Shown piece after piece: positions 15,204-23,507 of a DNA stretch of 64,000 bases (positions are counted from its first letter, which is position 1; each line of letters begins with the position of its first letter). The DNA lies in the NCBI RefSeq assembly GCF_003112675.1, contig NZ_BFAY01000011.1, forward strand, positions 496,001 to 560,000. Direction: 5' to 3'. Source of the DNA: Leptospira johnsonii (lineage in GTDB: Bacteria; Spirochaetota; Leptospiria; Leptospirales; Leptospiraceae). The position numbers were made by a program, and so were the translations under genes. The notes beneath the pieces are model-generated. The model made no database searches. It saw only the letters and a program-made list of their open reading frames with translations, and was not told the origin of the DNA.

Positions 15204-16544
15204 TCAAAGAAGCTTGTATCGTCTCCGAAATTCTTCATTTGGGATCCTTTCTTCCCCAGCTCGTCGAAGATCGGTCAAGAGTCCATTGACAAAGTGCATT
15301 TCGATCTCTCCCTTGTGTTTGGCAGGCACAGCCCCCCTATATTCACAATCAAAGAAATCTTTTATTAGTTCATATGTGGCACCGGAAACATTGATACGCC
15401 CCGGAATACCGGATGATTCGCAGCGGCTAGCAATATTGACTGTATCGCTCCATACGTCGTATGCAAACTTTTTCTCGCCTATAACGCCAGCTACCAGATC
15501 TCCTGAATGAATGCCAAGACGAAGTTCCCAGTATGGTAGACCTTGGTTCGCCTTGATTTCTTTCATTTGATTCATGAAGGCCTGGATTTCAAGAGCGGCC
15601 ATTACACAGTCGATCGCGTGCGTCCTGCTCGACTCCGGGATCCCACCCGCAAACATATAGCTATCTCCGATTGTCTTGAGCTTCTCTAGATTGTGTCTTT
15701 CCATTACGCTATCAAAATAGGAGAAGCAGCGGTCGAGCTCCGCGACGAGTTCCGTGGGCGATAGAGTCTCCGCAATCTGAGTGAAACCCTTGAAGTCGGT
15801 AAAACAAACCGTTGCACTGCGATGCAATCGAGGTTCAGAAACTCCCTTCTCTTTCAACTCTTGGGCGATTTCTTCCGGCAATATATTAAGAAGTAATTGC
15901 TCCGACTTTTTATGCTCTTCCGTTAACTTTGCTTCTGCGGAATCTACCGCCTTCACAAATTGGTAAATAATCAGAACGAAAAGAACGCATAGTAGTACCA
16001 GAGGGGGCATAAGATACTCGGCCGGTACTACCCATCTCGGTGGACCGAATATCGCATCCCCGCCTAAAACTTTATAATAATACTGGCTAAAAAGAAAAAG
16101 CCCTAAAGGCAAAATAGAGATTACGACCCTTACAGTATTAAACTTCTTAGAGATCATTAGAAACGACAAAATAGAAGTAACTAGAAACCCTAACGGTGCA
16201 GGATCATCCGCTTGAGACATTGTCAGCGCTAAAAGGTGATAATTAACAGCGACTAATGTAATTACCGCAGATAAATTATAATAATGTAATCTTAATAAAT
16301 AAAATGCAAATAGTAACGGAATGATAAGAAGGAAATAATGGATAAAAGAGAAGGTATGGGTTTCAGGAGGTTCATTAAAATATATTGAGACAAGCAGTAG
16401 TGTCGGGATCACAAGCATACTCAATTGAGTATAAAATGTAGTTCGGACCGGCCTTGCTTCGGATTGAGTCAGACCACTAATGATTTTTTTACATTGAAAC
16501 CATTCTCGTATCGCATAATATATATTATTTACTTTTTTCATCAC
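15204..16544 (-). CDS. Membrane-anchored class III adenylate cyclase
   Basis: 446 residues. Residues 38-200 hold about six hydrophobic segments forming a membrane sensor; 200-235 is a helical linker ending in LLLNILPEEIAQELKEKG, typical just before cyclase domains. The catalytic domain has metal-binding Asp250 (CFTDFKGFT) and Asp294 (KTIGDSYM), Lys290 and Asp363 expected for ATP selectivity, and Asn370/Arg374 (DTVNIASR) for the transition state, so an active adenylate cyclase is predicted. An ideal AAGGAGGTGA ribosome-binding site lies ten bases upstream. Leptospira encodes many such cyclases. Its cAMP may feed the cyclic-nucleotide-binding proteins near 40-42 kb, which is inference only. Confidence 0.92.
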   Translation of the reverse strand: MMKKVNNIYYAIREWFQCKKIISGLTQSEARPVRTTFYTQLSMLVIPTLLLVSIYFNEPPETHTFSFIHYFLLIIPLLFAFYLLRLHYYNLSAVITLVAVNYHLLALTMSQADDPAPLGFLVTSILSFLMISKKFNTVRVVISILPLGLFLFSQYYYKVLGGDAIFGPPRWVVPAEYLMPPLVLLCVLFVLIIYQFVKAVDSAEAKLTEEHKKSEQLLLNILPEEIAQELKEKGVSEPRLHRSATVCFTDFKGFTQIAETLSPTELVAELDRCFSYFDSVMERHNLEKLKTIGDSYMFAGGIPESSRTHAIDCVMAALEIQAFMNQMKEIKANQGLPYWELRLGIHSGDLVAGVIGEKKFAYDVWSDTVNIASRCESSGIPGRINVSGATYELIKDFFDCEYRGAVPAKHKGEIEMHFVNGLLTDLRRAGEERIPNEEFRRRYKLL

Positions 16545-16566
16545 GAATTCACCTCCTTTCCATCTT

Positions 16567-17772
16567 CTAACGTGCTAAGTCTTGTAATTGTTTAACCTTC
16601 TGGTCCTTTTCCGGAGACTCGTACGCTTTTAAGGAGAATGTATTCAGATTATATTCCTTAGTAGTATAGTTTTCCTTATAAGGAGCGACTAACTCTTTAT
16701 CAGGCTCTGTGGTTTTTGCGGCAAGGATCCTTCTCATTCCTTCTTCTCCTTGCCCGAACCAATCCGGATCTACTGCAAGGTTTACCCTATGGCCTCTCAA
16801 TTGGGTCAAAGCATAAGGGCCCTCGTATCCGCTTTCTCGGATCAACTTTCCAAAAAACAAAAACTCCACTTCTTGTCGTCCGGCGCTCAATTTTCCGTCA
16901 AAGCTTGCCCAAGCAATAGGATCTCCATTGCCCGCATTTACAAGGTTTGCTTCTAAATGATAATTTCCGGCCTTAAATACGTTCACTCCTGTTTTTATGC
17001 TCAAAGAACCGTCTTTAGGAACATCCAAAAAGTAACCACTCCATTCCGCAGGTAAATAAGGAGAAGAGAAGAAGGAAGACAGAACTTTACCCTGTTTTTT
17101 TTCCTTTCCATATTCGATCTCCACTTCTAGGAACATATCTCCCCAATCCTTGTAAGTGGGTCTCCATTCGAATGTAAAAACATTATCCTTTGCATGGGCG
17201 TCCCCATCTATTCCCTTATCGTTTCCATCAGGAGGCAAGGCCACGAATTTGTTACCATCGAATTCCTTCCAAAGCTTCACATTACGAATACTTAATGGAG
17301 CTTTTTCGAAATTACTCGTATTAAAACATTCTAAGGTGATATGGAGAGGATCCTTCACGCCGATCGCCGCCCATTGTAAAGGTTGTAATTTACAGGAATA
17401 ACCGTTTGGCTTTTTGTCCTCAGGTTTATCCACCATTGGGATCGGAGAGATTTGTATAAAATAAGGATTCGTTAGATCTTCATTATATTTGGTCAAAGGC
17501 CTGGAGTTAGGCGGATATTCGGACCATTCTAAATAATCTTTTAAAATTTTTTCGGGGGGGATGGATTCATCCAAACTTTCCAAAAAGTTAGAATTATCCG
17601 CTGCGGAACCACCACCAGGTGGACTTCCTTTCGCCATCCATTCAGCTTTCGCTTTTTTTTCTTCTTCCGACAAGAACCAACCGTTCTCTTCAGCCTCATC
17701 CCTTAATAGATAGAAAACCAAGGCAGCAGCAATTGCGACTCCAAGGTAGATAAAAATTTTTTTTTGACTCAT
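16567..17772 (-). CDS. Membrane-anchored hypothetical protein, beta-rich
   Basis: 401 residues. An N-terminal signal anchor (KKIFIYLGVAIAAALVFYLL) is followed by a charged, Gly/Pro-rich linker to about residue 65 and then a large periplasmic part rich in beta strands (PLHITLECFNTSNF, WGDMFLEVEIEYG, SLSIKTGVNVFKAGNYHLEANLVN). The latter resembles the Ig-like choice-of-anchor domains of other bacterial secreted proteins, but I do not recognise a named family and see no catalytic motif. It is read just upstream of the cyclase gene with a 22-base gap, so the two may be co-transcribed. The 300-base AT-rich region behind it holds its promoter. Confidence 0.65.
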   Translation of the reverse strand: MSQKKIFIYLGVAIAAALVFYLLRDEAEENGWFLSEEEKKAKAEWMAKGSPPGGGSAADNSNFLESLDESIPPEKILKDYLEWSEYPPNSRPLTKYNEDLTNPYFIQISPIPMVDKPEDKKPNGYSCKLQPLQWAAIGVKDPLHITLECFNTSNFEKAPLSIRNVKLWKEFDGNKFVALPPDGNDKGIDGDAHAKDNVFTFEWRPTYKDWGDMFLEVEIEYGKEKKQGKVLSSFFSSPYLPAEWSGYFLDVPKDGSLSIKTGVNVFKAGNYHLEANLVNAGNGDPIAWASFDGKLSAGRQEVEFLFFGKLIRESGYEGPYALTQLRGHRVNLAVDPDWFGQGEEGMRRILAAKTTEPDKELVAPYKENYTTKEYNLNTFSLKAYESPEKDQKVKQLQDLAR

Positions 17773-18192
17773 CTCTAGTTTTTCAGTGCCCAGTACAGGC
17801 TCACCTGTATATGAAATAGGGAACCCTTTCTCAACCTTTATTTTAAGAATCTGGAAAGGAGAAATTCACTAATCCTTTTGGACTAGTTTTATTAGAACGG
17901 ATTCTTTTCAGTTCGATTGTTTGATTTGCCAATCTTCTTATTTCTCACTTACAAATCCTTATAACAATTATTTGGAAATAAATTGTAACTAACACTGCAC
18001 GCTATTGTAGCGTACGCTATACATTATGATTCAATAATATAGTTATTCGATTCTATCATTTTTTACATTCTACCCGTTATGTTAAAAAAAGTCCAATCAC
18101 TTGACTCAGAAAGCCACTTAGCTCATACTTGTAGACCGGGAAAATCAAAAGCTAAGGTTTTGGTTTTCCCTAAAGATCGGAGAATAGAGAAG
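17773..18192. other. AT-rich divergent intergenic region
   Basis: 420 bases between the membrane protein and the lipase-like gene. It contains a perfect 12-base palindrome TAGCGTACGCTA at 18008-18019, immediately followed by TATACATTAT, a -10-like sequence, about 170 bases ahead of the lipase start. An in-frame ATG at 18079 exists but is probably leader. Otherwise I see nothing firm. Confidence 0.45.
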
Positions 18193-19011
18193 ATGAAAAA
18201 TTGGAAAAGTATGGTATTGGGATGTGTTTTCGCATCGTTGTTTGCTGGTTCGCTTTCTGCGCAAACCTACACGGTTTTCATTCACGGAAAGTCTGACAGC
18301 AACCACAACGGAGTGGGAACTACTGACGTGAATAACTATTGGGGAAGCGCACCGAACTCTGTGTCCGGAGCTAAAATTTTCGTCGGTTACGACGGAACTA
18401 CTGACCCAAGAACTTATGGATCGGCCAGAGCTCAGACCAATGTCACTACGGGCTTGAATACATATTGCAAGGGCTCCAACTCCTGCAAGATCGTATGTCA
18501 TAGCGCGGGTTGTTATGCGATAGAGTATTGGTTATCTAATCTGGGAGCCACTGCAGCGAGCAAAGGTTATAACTTAACTAAAGTTACTGCTTTAGCTTCT
18601 GCTTCCGGTGGATCCGAGCTTGCTTCCGCTCTGAATGGTGTTACATTCGGATTCGGCGGCAACGCAATGGATAAATCCCTGATCGTTGGTACCGCTCGCG
18701 GCGCTTACAACCACAACAACACTGCTGGTATCACTGTATACCAAGTACCAGGTTATAAAGGTATGGCTGGTGCTTCCCTGATTCTTCCAGGCGAGGACGA
18801 TTACGCAGTCGCTTTCCATTCTTCCTGTGCTTATAACAAGTCGGGCGGAGTTAGCGTTTGTCAATCTTCGTTGACTCAGAGCGAAGGTATTTGGCCGTTC
18901 AACTCGAACGTAACCTATACTCAGTTCCAAGGTCACACGAGAGCTCCTTCCGTAGGATCCTCAGGGTTATACTTGAACCACAGTGAATTGAAAAACGAAG
19001 GCTGGAGATAA
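18193..19011 (+). CDS. Secreted lipase-like alpha/beta hydrolase
   Basis: 272 residues from ATG 18193, chosen because it opens a clean signal peptide (WKSMVLGCVFASLFAGSLSA, cleavage near residue 23-24) with GGAG and AGAGAAG upstream; the frame is open 38 codons further but that part has no signal. The mature protein starts TYTVFIHGKSD, a lipase-type HG motif, and has the nucleophile elbow CHSAG with Ser104, then LASASGGSELAS. A late His (near AFHSSCAY or GLYLNHSELK) and an Asp (GEDDY) could complete a triad. It is Ser/Gly/Asn/Cys-rich like many secreted enzymes, with Cys pairs that may form disulfides. The substrate is unknown. A hairpin follows directly. Confidence 0.8.
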   Translation: MKNWKSMVLGCVFASLFAGSLSAQTYTVFIHGKSDSNHNGVGTTDVNNYWGSAPNSVSGAKIFVGYDGTTDPRTYGSARAQTNVTTGLNTYCKGSNSCKIVCHSAGCYAIEYWLSNLGATAASKGYNLTKVTALASASGGSELASALNGVTFGFGGNAMDKSLIVGTARGAYNHNNTAGITVYQVPGYKGMAGASLILPGEDDYAVAFHSSCAYNKSGGVSVCQSSLTQSEGIWPFNSNVTYTQFQGHTRAPSVGSSGLYLNHSELKNEGWR

Positions 19012-19023
19012 TCCAATCCAAAG

Positions 19024-19049
19024 TAGCGCGTCGAAAAACCGGCGCGCTA
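19024..19049 (+). terminator. Stem-loop between lipase-like gene and lipoprotein gene
   Basis: TAGCGCGTCG / CGGCGCGCTA form a ten-base stem with one T-G pair around a six-base loop, twelve bases after the lipase stop. It is followed by TCGTTTATG, so its 3' arm ends only six bases before the next start codon and occupies the place where a ribosome-binding site would be. Confidence 0.7.
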
Positions 19050-19055
19050 TCGTTT

Positions 19056-19949
19056 ATGAAAATCTTAAGTATTTTACTCTCCTTATTTATATTCCAGTGC
19101 TCCCAAATACAATGGAGACCCGCAAGCCTTGCGGTAGAAAGAGGCTGGTCCGAAACCGGCAAAAACATAGTTCAAACAGAAGTGATCTACGAAGAAAAGG
19201 ATGCATGGAATCCTTTGAGTGGGACCACTCACAAAAAGAATTACAGAACTAAATTCAGGATTTATGAAATATCAGGTCCCGGGAACGATTCCGGAGATCC
19301 GCCAATTTATTCTTATGAAATAGGATCTTGGACATTACCTGGATCGGTGTATTTTCATTCTGCAACCAACCGTTTATTTTGGATCCAAGGCTCAAACGAC
19401 GAGTATGGTGGAGCTATACGTTTCCCTGCGGTTTGGTCTCCGAAAGGATTTCATTCTTTCGAACCTAAAAATTTCCAAAGAGAAGACCAGACTATCTTTC
19501 AATTCGTACCTTCTCCAGACGGAGGAAAGGCAGCAATTATATTAGGAAAATTGAAATCGGATCTGGAAATTGAGTCCCCTACTTTGATCATAGCCGACGT
19601 GAACGGACAATCTTCTTCTTATGATAGATCTTATTTCGAGTTCCAATTAGCAAAATGGGAAGAAACTCCGGAATTCAAGATCCGTTGGTCGGAAAATTCG
19701 GATCTTCTGTACATTCGAGTACAAGACAAAGTTTTTAGAACGAACGAAAAAGCCAAGAAGTTGGAAGATGCGAAAGAATTCCCGGTTTGTTTTTATCCGG
19801 CTTCGAGTTTCGGACCAGTGGGGATCAGTCCGGGAGGAAAAGGAGGAGATTCGGATATCGCCAGGGATATGGAGCCTCCTCCATTCAAACGTTATAAGGA
19901 CAAACCCTTGGTCAAAAGTTTAAACCAGACCAAGGATTGCAGCCAATAA
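19056..19949 (+). CDS. Hypothetical lipoprotein
   Basis: 297 residues. N-terminal lipoprotein signal MKILSILLSLFIFQC with Cys at residue 15. The mature part includes short repeated strand patterns (NRLFWIQGSNDEYGG, FVPSPDGGKAAIILGKLK, SDLLYIRVQDKVFRT) like those of beta-propeller proteins with an SPDG motif, but fewer blades than usual are evident. The C-terminus is Gly/Pro-rich and charged. No family recognised. No ribosome-binding site is visible: the six bases before the ATG abut a stable hairpin. It may be expressed by coupling to the lipase-like gene or at a low level. Convergent with the DedA gene. Confidence 0.65.
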   Translation: MKILSILLSLFIFQCSQIQWRPASLAVERGWSETGKNIVQTEVIYEEKDAWNPLSGTTHKKNYRTKFRIYEISGPGNDSGDPPIYSYEIGSWTLPGSVYFHSATNRLFWIQGSNDEYGGAIRFPAVWSPKGFHSFEPKNFQREDQTIFQFVPSPDGGKAAIILGKLKSDLEIESPTLIIADVNGQSSSYDRSYFEFQLAKWEETPEFKIRWSENSDLLYIRVQDKVFRTNEKAKKLEDAKEFPVCFYPASSFGPVGISPGGKGGDSDIARDMEPPPFKRYKDKPLVKSLNQTKDCSQ

Positions 19950-19959
19950 CTTCGGAAGA

Positions 19960-20613
19960 TTATTTTCCGCGCGCCGTCGCCTTTCTTCTTTCTCTTATAA
20001 ACTCGATCACTGCAGGCATTACCGAGATGATTATGATCGCGAGAATGACAATCTTAAAGTTCCTTTGAACGAATTCAAGGTTTCCGAATTTATACCCGCC
20101 GAACAAGAAGATAGCAATCCAAACCACTCCGCCTATTATATTATATAAAATGAATTTAGTATAAGTCATACTTCCGATCCCTGCTACAAAGGGAGCGAAC
20201 GTCCTAACTATAGGAATGAACCTTGCAATGATAATTGTCTTTCCACCGTATATCTCGTAAAAACGGTGAGCCTTTTCCAAGTGCTTTTTATTTAAGAAGG
20301 GAACCTTCTCCTTTGCAAGGATCTGTTCTCCAGCCAAATGACCGATCGCGTAATTGACTGTATCTCCTAGGATTGCAGCAATGATCAGAAGGATCAGCAA
20401 TGTCCCAAGATCCAAACTTCCTCTAGCTGCAAATGCGCCCAAAGCAAAGAGCAAGCTATCTCCCGGAAGTATAGGAGTTACAACAAGACCGGTTTCACAA
20501 AAAATGATCAAGAATAGGATCAGATAGATCCAAGTGCCATAAGCAACGATCAAAGCATCCAAATGATTTTCCAGATGCAAAAAGAAGTCCAAAAGATATT
20601 TGATAGTTTCCAA
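19960..20613 (-). CDS. DedA-family membrane protein
   Basis: 217 residues with the DedA (SNARE-associated/VTT) signature: [38 protein letters not shown], then the conserved [21 protein letters not shown] with its essential Arg pair. Five to six hydrophobic segments, length typical of E. coli YqjA/YghB. DedA proteins act in the inner membrane and are implicated in undecaprenyl phosphate or phospholipid recycling and in proton-dependent tolerance. The C-terminal tail is basic. It is read on its own; the next minus-strand gene upstream starts about 40 bases away and could be in the same transcript. Confidence 0.92.
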   Translation of the reverse strand: METIKYLLDFFLHLENHLDALIVAYGTWIYLILFLIIFCETGLVVTPILPGDSLLFALGAFAARGSLDLGTLLILLIIAAILGDTVNYAIGHLAGEQILAKEKVPFLNKKHLEKAHRFYEIYGGKTIIIARFIPIVRTFAPFVAGIGSMTYTKFILYNIIGGVVWIAIFLFGGYKFGNLEFVQRNFKIVILAIIIISVMPAVIEFIRERRKATARGK

Positions 20614-20654
20614 TTTCAGCTCCGAAAGTCAGATTCAAGGGCTAGGCGAGGAAG

Positions 20655-21008
20655 TCAAATGTTAGAACGTACTTCCGGAAATAGACCTGCTTGGTCTGGG
20701 CCTTGTTTATAAATTTTTGTAGGATAGTTTAAACGGATTTTTTCGGAGGAAACTCCTCTTTTGTCGGGTCGTATCCTGGCGTCGAATTCCACTGGATCAC
20801 CCTGTTTCAGATTCTGCTTTCTGAAACGATATGAATAATAAAAATCTTGAGCGTATATAACCTTTCTACCGGAAACCAGCAGTTTTATGTCTTTGATCAA
20901 GATCCTTGCTTTTTCCGGATTGGGATCGGTCGAGATAGATTCCACAATCCCTCTGAATCTGGTCCTGATTTTAGGCAAGTTTTGGAGATCGTCTTCCACG
21001 CCTTTCAT
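20655..21008 (-). CDS. Hypothetical small protein, possible OB-like fold
   Basis: 117 residues, basic, no signal or membrane segment. The pattern RFRGIVESISTDPNPEKARILIKDIKLLVSGRKV then LKQGDPVEFDARIRPDKRG suggests a five-stranded barrel of the OB or RNA-binding kind, though I do not recognise a family. It is upstream of dedA on the same strand with a 41-base gap and may be its operon partner. The region behind it, about 136 bases, separates it from the divergent SPFH lipoprotein gene. Confidence 0.6.
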   Translation of the reverse strand: MKGVEDDLQNLPKIRTRFRGIVESISTDPNPEKARILIKDIKLLVSGRKVIYAQDFYYSYRFRKQNLKQGDPVEFDARIRPDKRGVSSEKIRLNYPTKIYKQGPDQAGLFPEVRSNI

Positions 21009-21144
21009 CCGTTAGACCAGTTCAAATCGAAAGAATAGTTTCGTACATTCGTTTTTCATTGTCGCCCATTCCGATTTTGGAAGATCGGGAAACGTTCCTA
21101 ATCCAGACTTGGTCCAACTATAGACAGGTCCTACGGAGATTTAT

Positions 21145-22047
21145 ATGACCAGGTTTCAATTTTTGACCAAAAGTTTGAGTTTGTTTGCCCTTCTTTCCTT
21201 GAGCTTGCTCGCGGGGACGGGTTGTTACACGAATATTCGCCCCGGAGAGGCAGGACTCAGATACCACCCTTTATCGAGCGGGCTGCAAAAGGACCTACTG
21301 ACAAATGCAATTTATTTCTACGCTCCTTGGAATGATGTAGTATTGTACCAAACCCAATGGACCTCCTACAAAGAAAAAGTGGACGTTCTTACCAGGGACG
21401 ATTTGACCATTAACGTTGTGGCCGCAGTCATTCTGAGACCTGTTCCAGGAGAAATCTTTAATCTTCAAATAGAAATAGGTCCGGATTATTACGAAAAAGT
21501 GGTACGTCCTCAATTCAGGACATCAGTTCGTAATGCTTTATCCGCCTATAGTATGATCAAAATTTCTAAGGAAACTCCTAAGGTCTCTCAGGATATTCGC
21601 CAAGCTTTAGGAGAAAAGTTAAGAGGAAAACATGTAGAAATAGATGATGTGATCATAGACGATATTGAATACAGCCGTCCAATCCTGACTGCGATAGAGG
21701 GTAAACTTACCAAAGAGCAAGAACAAGAACAGATGAAGTTCGAGATCAATATTGCGAAGAAGGACGCAGAAATCACAGTGATCCACGCGGAAGCGAAAGC
21801 AAAATCCACTGTGATCGAAGCAGAGGGAACCGCCCAAGCAACTGTGATCGAAGCTCAAGCAAGAGCCAAGGCCCAGAAGATGATCGCAGCCCAGTTGACT
21901 AAACAATATCTGCAACTAAAAGCTTTCGAAAATCCTAATACGAAACTTCTGTTTGTTCCGACCGGAAAGGACGCTCTTCCTATGATCATCAATACTCCAA
22001 CGGACGGTCCCAAGCCTATAGATCTTCCTCCTTCCGGAGATAAATAA
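21145..22047 (+). CDS. SPFH/prohibitin-domain lipoprotein
   Basis: 300 residues; GGAG six bases before the ATG. Unlike most prohibitins, which use a transmembrane helix, the N-terminus is a lipoprotein signal (LALLSLSLLAGTGC type, lipidated Cys near residue 27). An SPFH domain follows at about 30-190: IRPGEAGLRY, YFYAPWNDVVLYQTQW, DLTINVVAAVILRPVPGEI and IDDVIIDDIEYSRPI. Residues 190-260 form a charged coiled coil with an Ala-rich repeated unit around TVIEAEGTAQA and TVIEAQARAKA. SPFH proteins form large rings or scaffolds in membranes. Here the ring would be on the periplasmic face of a membrane. The client is unknown; no NfeD-type partner is adjacent. Confidence 0.85.
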   Translation: MTRFQFLTKSLSLFALLSLSLLAGTGCYTNIRPGEAGLRYHPLSSGLQKDLLTNAIYFYAPWNDVVLYQTQWTSYKEKVDVLTRDDLTINVVAAVILRPVPGEIFNLQIEIGPDYYEKVVRPQFRTSVRNALSAYSMIKISKETPKVSQDIRQALGEKLRGKHVEIDDVIIDDIEYSRPILTAIEGKLTKEQEQEQMKFEINIAKKDAEITVIHAEAKAKSTVIEAEGTAQATVIEAQARAKAQKMIAAQLTKQYLQLKAFENPNTKLLFVPTGKDALPMIINTPTDGPKPIDLPPSGDK

Positions 22048-22110
22048 AGAAGAAGGTCCTCTAATTCCAAAATTTACGCGCGCTGAATAAGATCCGGGAA
22101 ACGGTTCTAT

Positions 22111-23394
22111 ATGAACCTTTCCCAATTCAGCGAAGCCCAAAAAGAGATCATTGATGATCGTTCCAGATTTTTACAAGTCATAGCCGCCGCAGGCTCAGGA
22201 AAGACTAGTACCTTAGTAGGAGTAGTACAAAACGAACTCTCTCAAGGTACAAGCGGAGAAGAAATACTGGTCTTAAGTTTTACCCGCAAAGCGGCAGGAG
22301 AGATCAGAGAAAGAATCAAAAAGAAAACGAATGATGGATCGGTAAGAGTACATACATTTCATGCATTCTGCCTGAGAGCATTGATCACCTGGCATCCCGA
22401 TTTTCGGAACAAAAGACCTTCTATTCTAACCTCTTCCGAAAAGAACCACTTTTTTAGAGAATGGTTCCGTAAAGAATCGGATATCATCGGTGGAGTCCCC
22501 TACGAACTTTTGATCGGAGGCTCCACGTTACCTTCTCACTTCCCGCAAACTTGGAAAAACCCATTGCTGGAAGATTATAAAATTTTCAAACGAAAACAAG
22601 GGAAACTGGATCTGGACGATCTGGTAACGATCTTTTTGGATTCTTTAGAAAACGGCGAAGTTTGGACCGAAATCCCTAAACAAAGTTTAAAAAGGATCTT
22701 GGTGGACGAATTCCAAGACACGGATCCGGAACAACTTAGATTTTTAAAATTACTTTCGGAACGATCCAGGATACTAGTAGTAGGAGACGATAGCCAAGGA
22801 ATATACTCATTTAGAAAAGCGGATATATTCAATTTTCTGAATTTTCCGGAGATGTTCCAGCCATGCACTCGAAAATTCCTGAACACAAATTATAGATCTT
22901 TGCCAAAGATCGTGGATACTTCTTCCATTCCTATCTCCAAAAATAAGAACAAAATCGAAAAGAAGGTAATCGCTCATAGAAAAGGAAAAGCTATCGTTTC
23001 CAGGATCAAAATCGATAAGATCCCTGAATTATTTGCCTATTTGGGAGAATTGTATAAGCGAAGTGGAGGAGAATTGAGAATATTATGCCGTTCTAATCAT
23101 AGAATACGAGAATACTTGCGAGTAGGAGTTCCACCTGAACTATTACTTACGATCCATTCAGCCAAAGGTCTGGAATTCCATACTGTGATCGTGGATTTAG
23201 CGGACGGTTGGAATCTTAGGAAAGATTCTCCCGAACAAATCAAAGAAGAAGAACATAGAGTCCTGTATGTTGCGCTTTCTAGAGCCAAGGATTGTCTCAT
23301 TATCCTAGGTAAAAGAACGGGTTCAGGTAGAGAAACAGCCGAAGACTTATTTTTCTCTTATTTTAAGAGAGATATTCCCATCTTAAAACCTTGA
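22111..23394 (+). CDS. Compact UvrD/Rep-type SF1 helicase
   Basis: 427 residues, well short of the 650-750 of UvrD, Rep or PcrA. All main SF1A motifs are present in order: Q-motif (FSEAQKEII), Walker A AAAGSGKTS (about 25-33), motif Ia (VLSFTRKAAGEI), Walker B ILVDEFQDTD, motif III VVGDDSQGIYSFRKAD, NYRS, motif V TIHSAKGLEFHTVIV and motif VI VLYVALSRAK. The segments that form subdomains 1B and 2B are much reduced. It should be a 3'-5' DNA translocase or helicase in repair or replication restart, but the shortened 2B could change its regulation. It is not a frameshift relic: the frame is intact. Confidence 0.88.
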   Translation: MNLSQFSEAQKEIIDDRSRFLQVIAAAGSGKTSTLVGVVQNELSQGTSGEEILVLSFTRKAAGEIRERIKKKTNDGSVRVHTFHAFCLRALITWHPDFRNKRPSILTSSEKNHFFREWFRKESDIIGGVPYELLIGGSTLPSHFPQTWKNPLLEDYKIFKRKQGKLDLDDLVTIFLDSLENGEVWTEIPKQSLKRILVDEFQDTDPEQLRFLKLLSERSRILVVGDDSQGIYSFRKADIFNFLNFPEMFQPCTRKFLNTNYRSLPKIVDTSSIPISKNKNKIEKKVIAHRKGKAIVSRIKIDKIPELFAYLGELYKRSGGELRILCRSNHRIREYLRVGVPPELLLTIHSAKGLEFHTVIVDLADGWNLRKDSPEQIKEEEHRVLYVALSRAKDCLIILGKRTGSGRETAEDLFFSYFKRDIPILKP

Positions 23395-23507
23395 ATCGGA
23401 GAATTATTTTAAATCCCGATCTTTTTCTGCAACAAAGCGAAAACGATCCGCTCTCATCTAACAATCCGGAAATAAAACTTCCTGCTGAAGGAAACATAGG
23501 ATAAAAG

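Noticed and set aside
18008..18019. TAGCGTACGCTA palindrome as a firm operator
   Set aside because: Only 12 bases and far from the start codon; kept as a note in the intergenic entry, not as a separate call.
18079..18192. N-terminal extension of the lipase-like protein
   Set aside because: In frame and open, but hydrophilic; the signal peptide begins at 18193 with a suitable site upstream.
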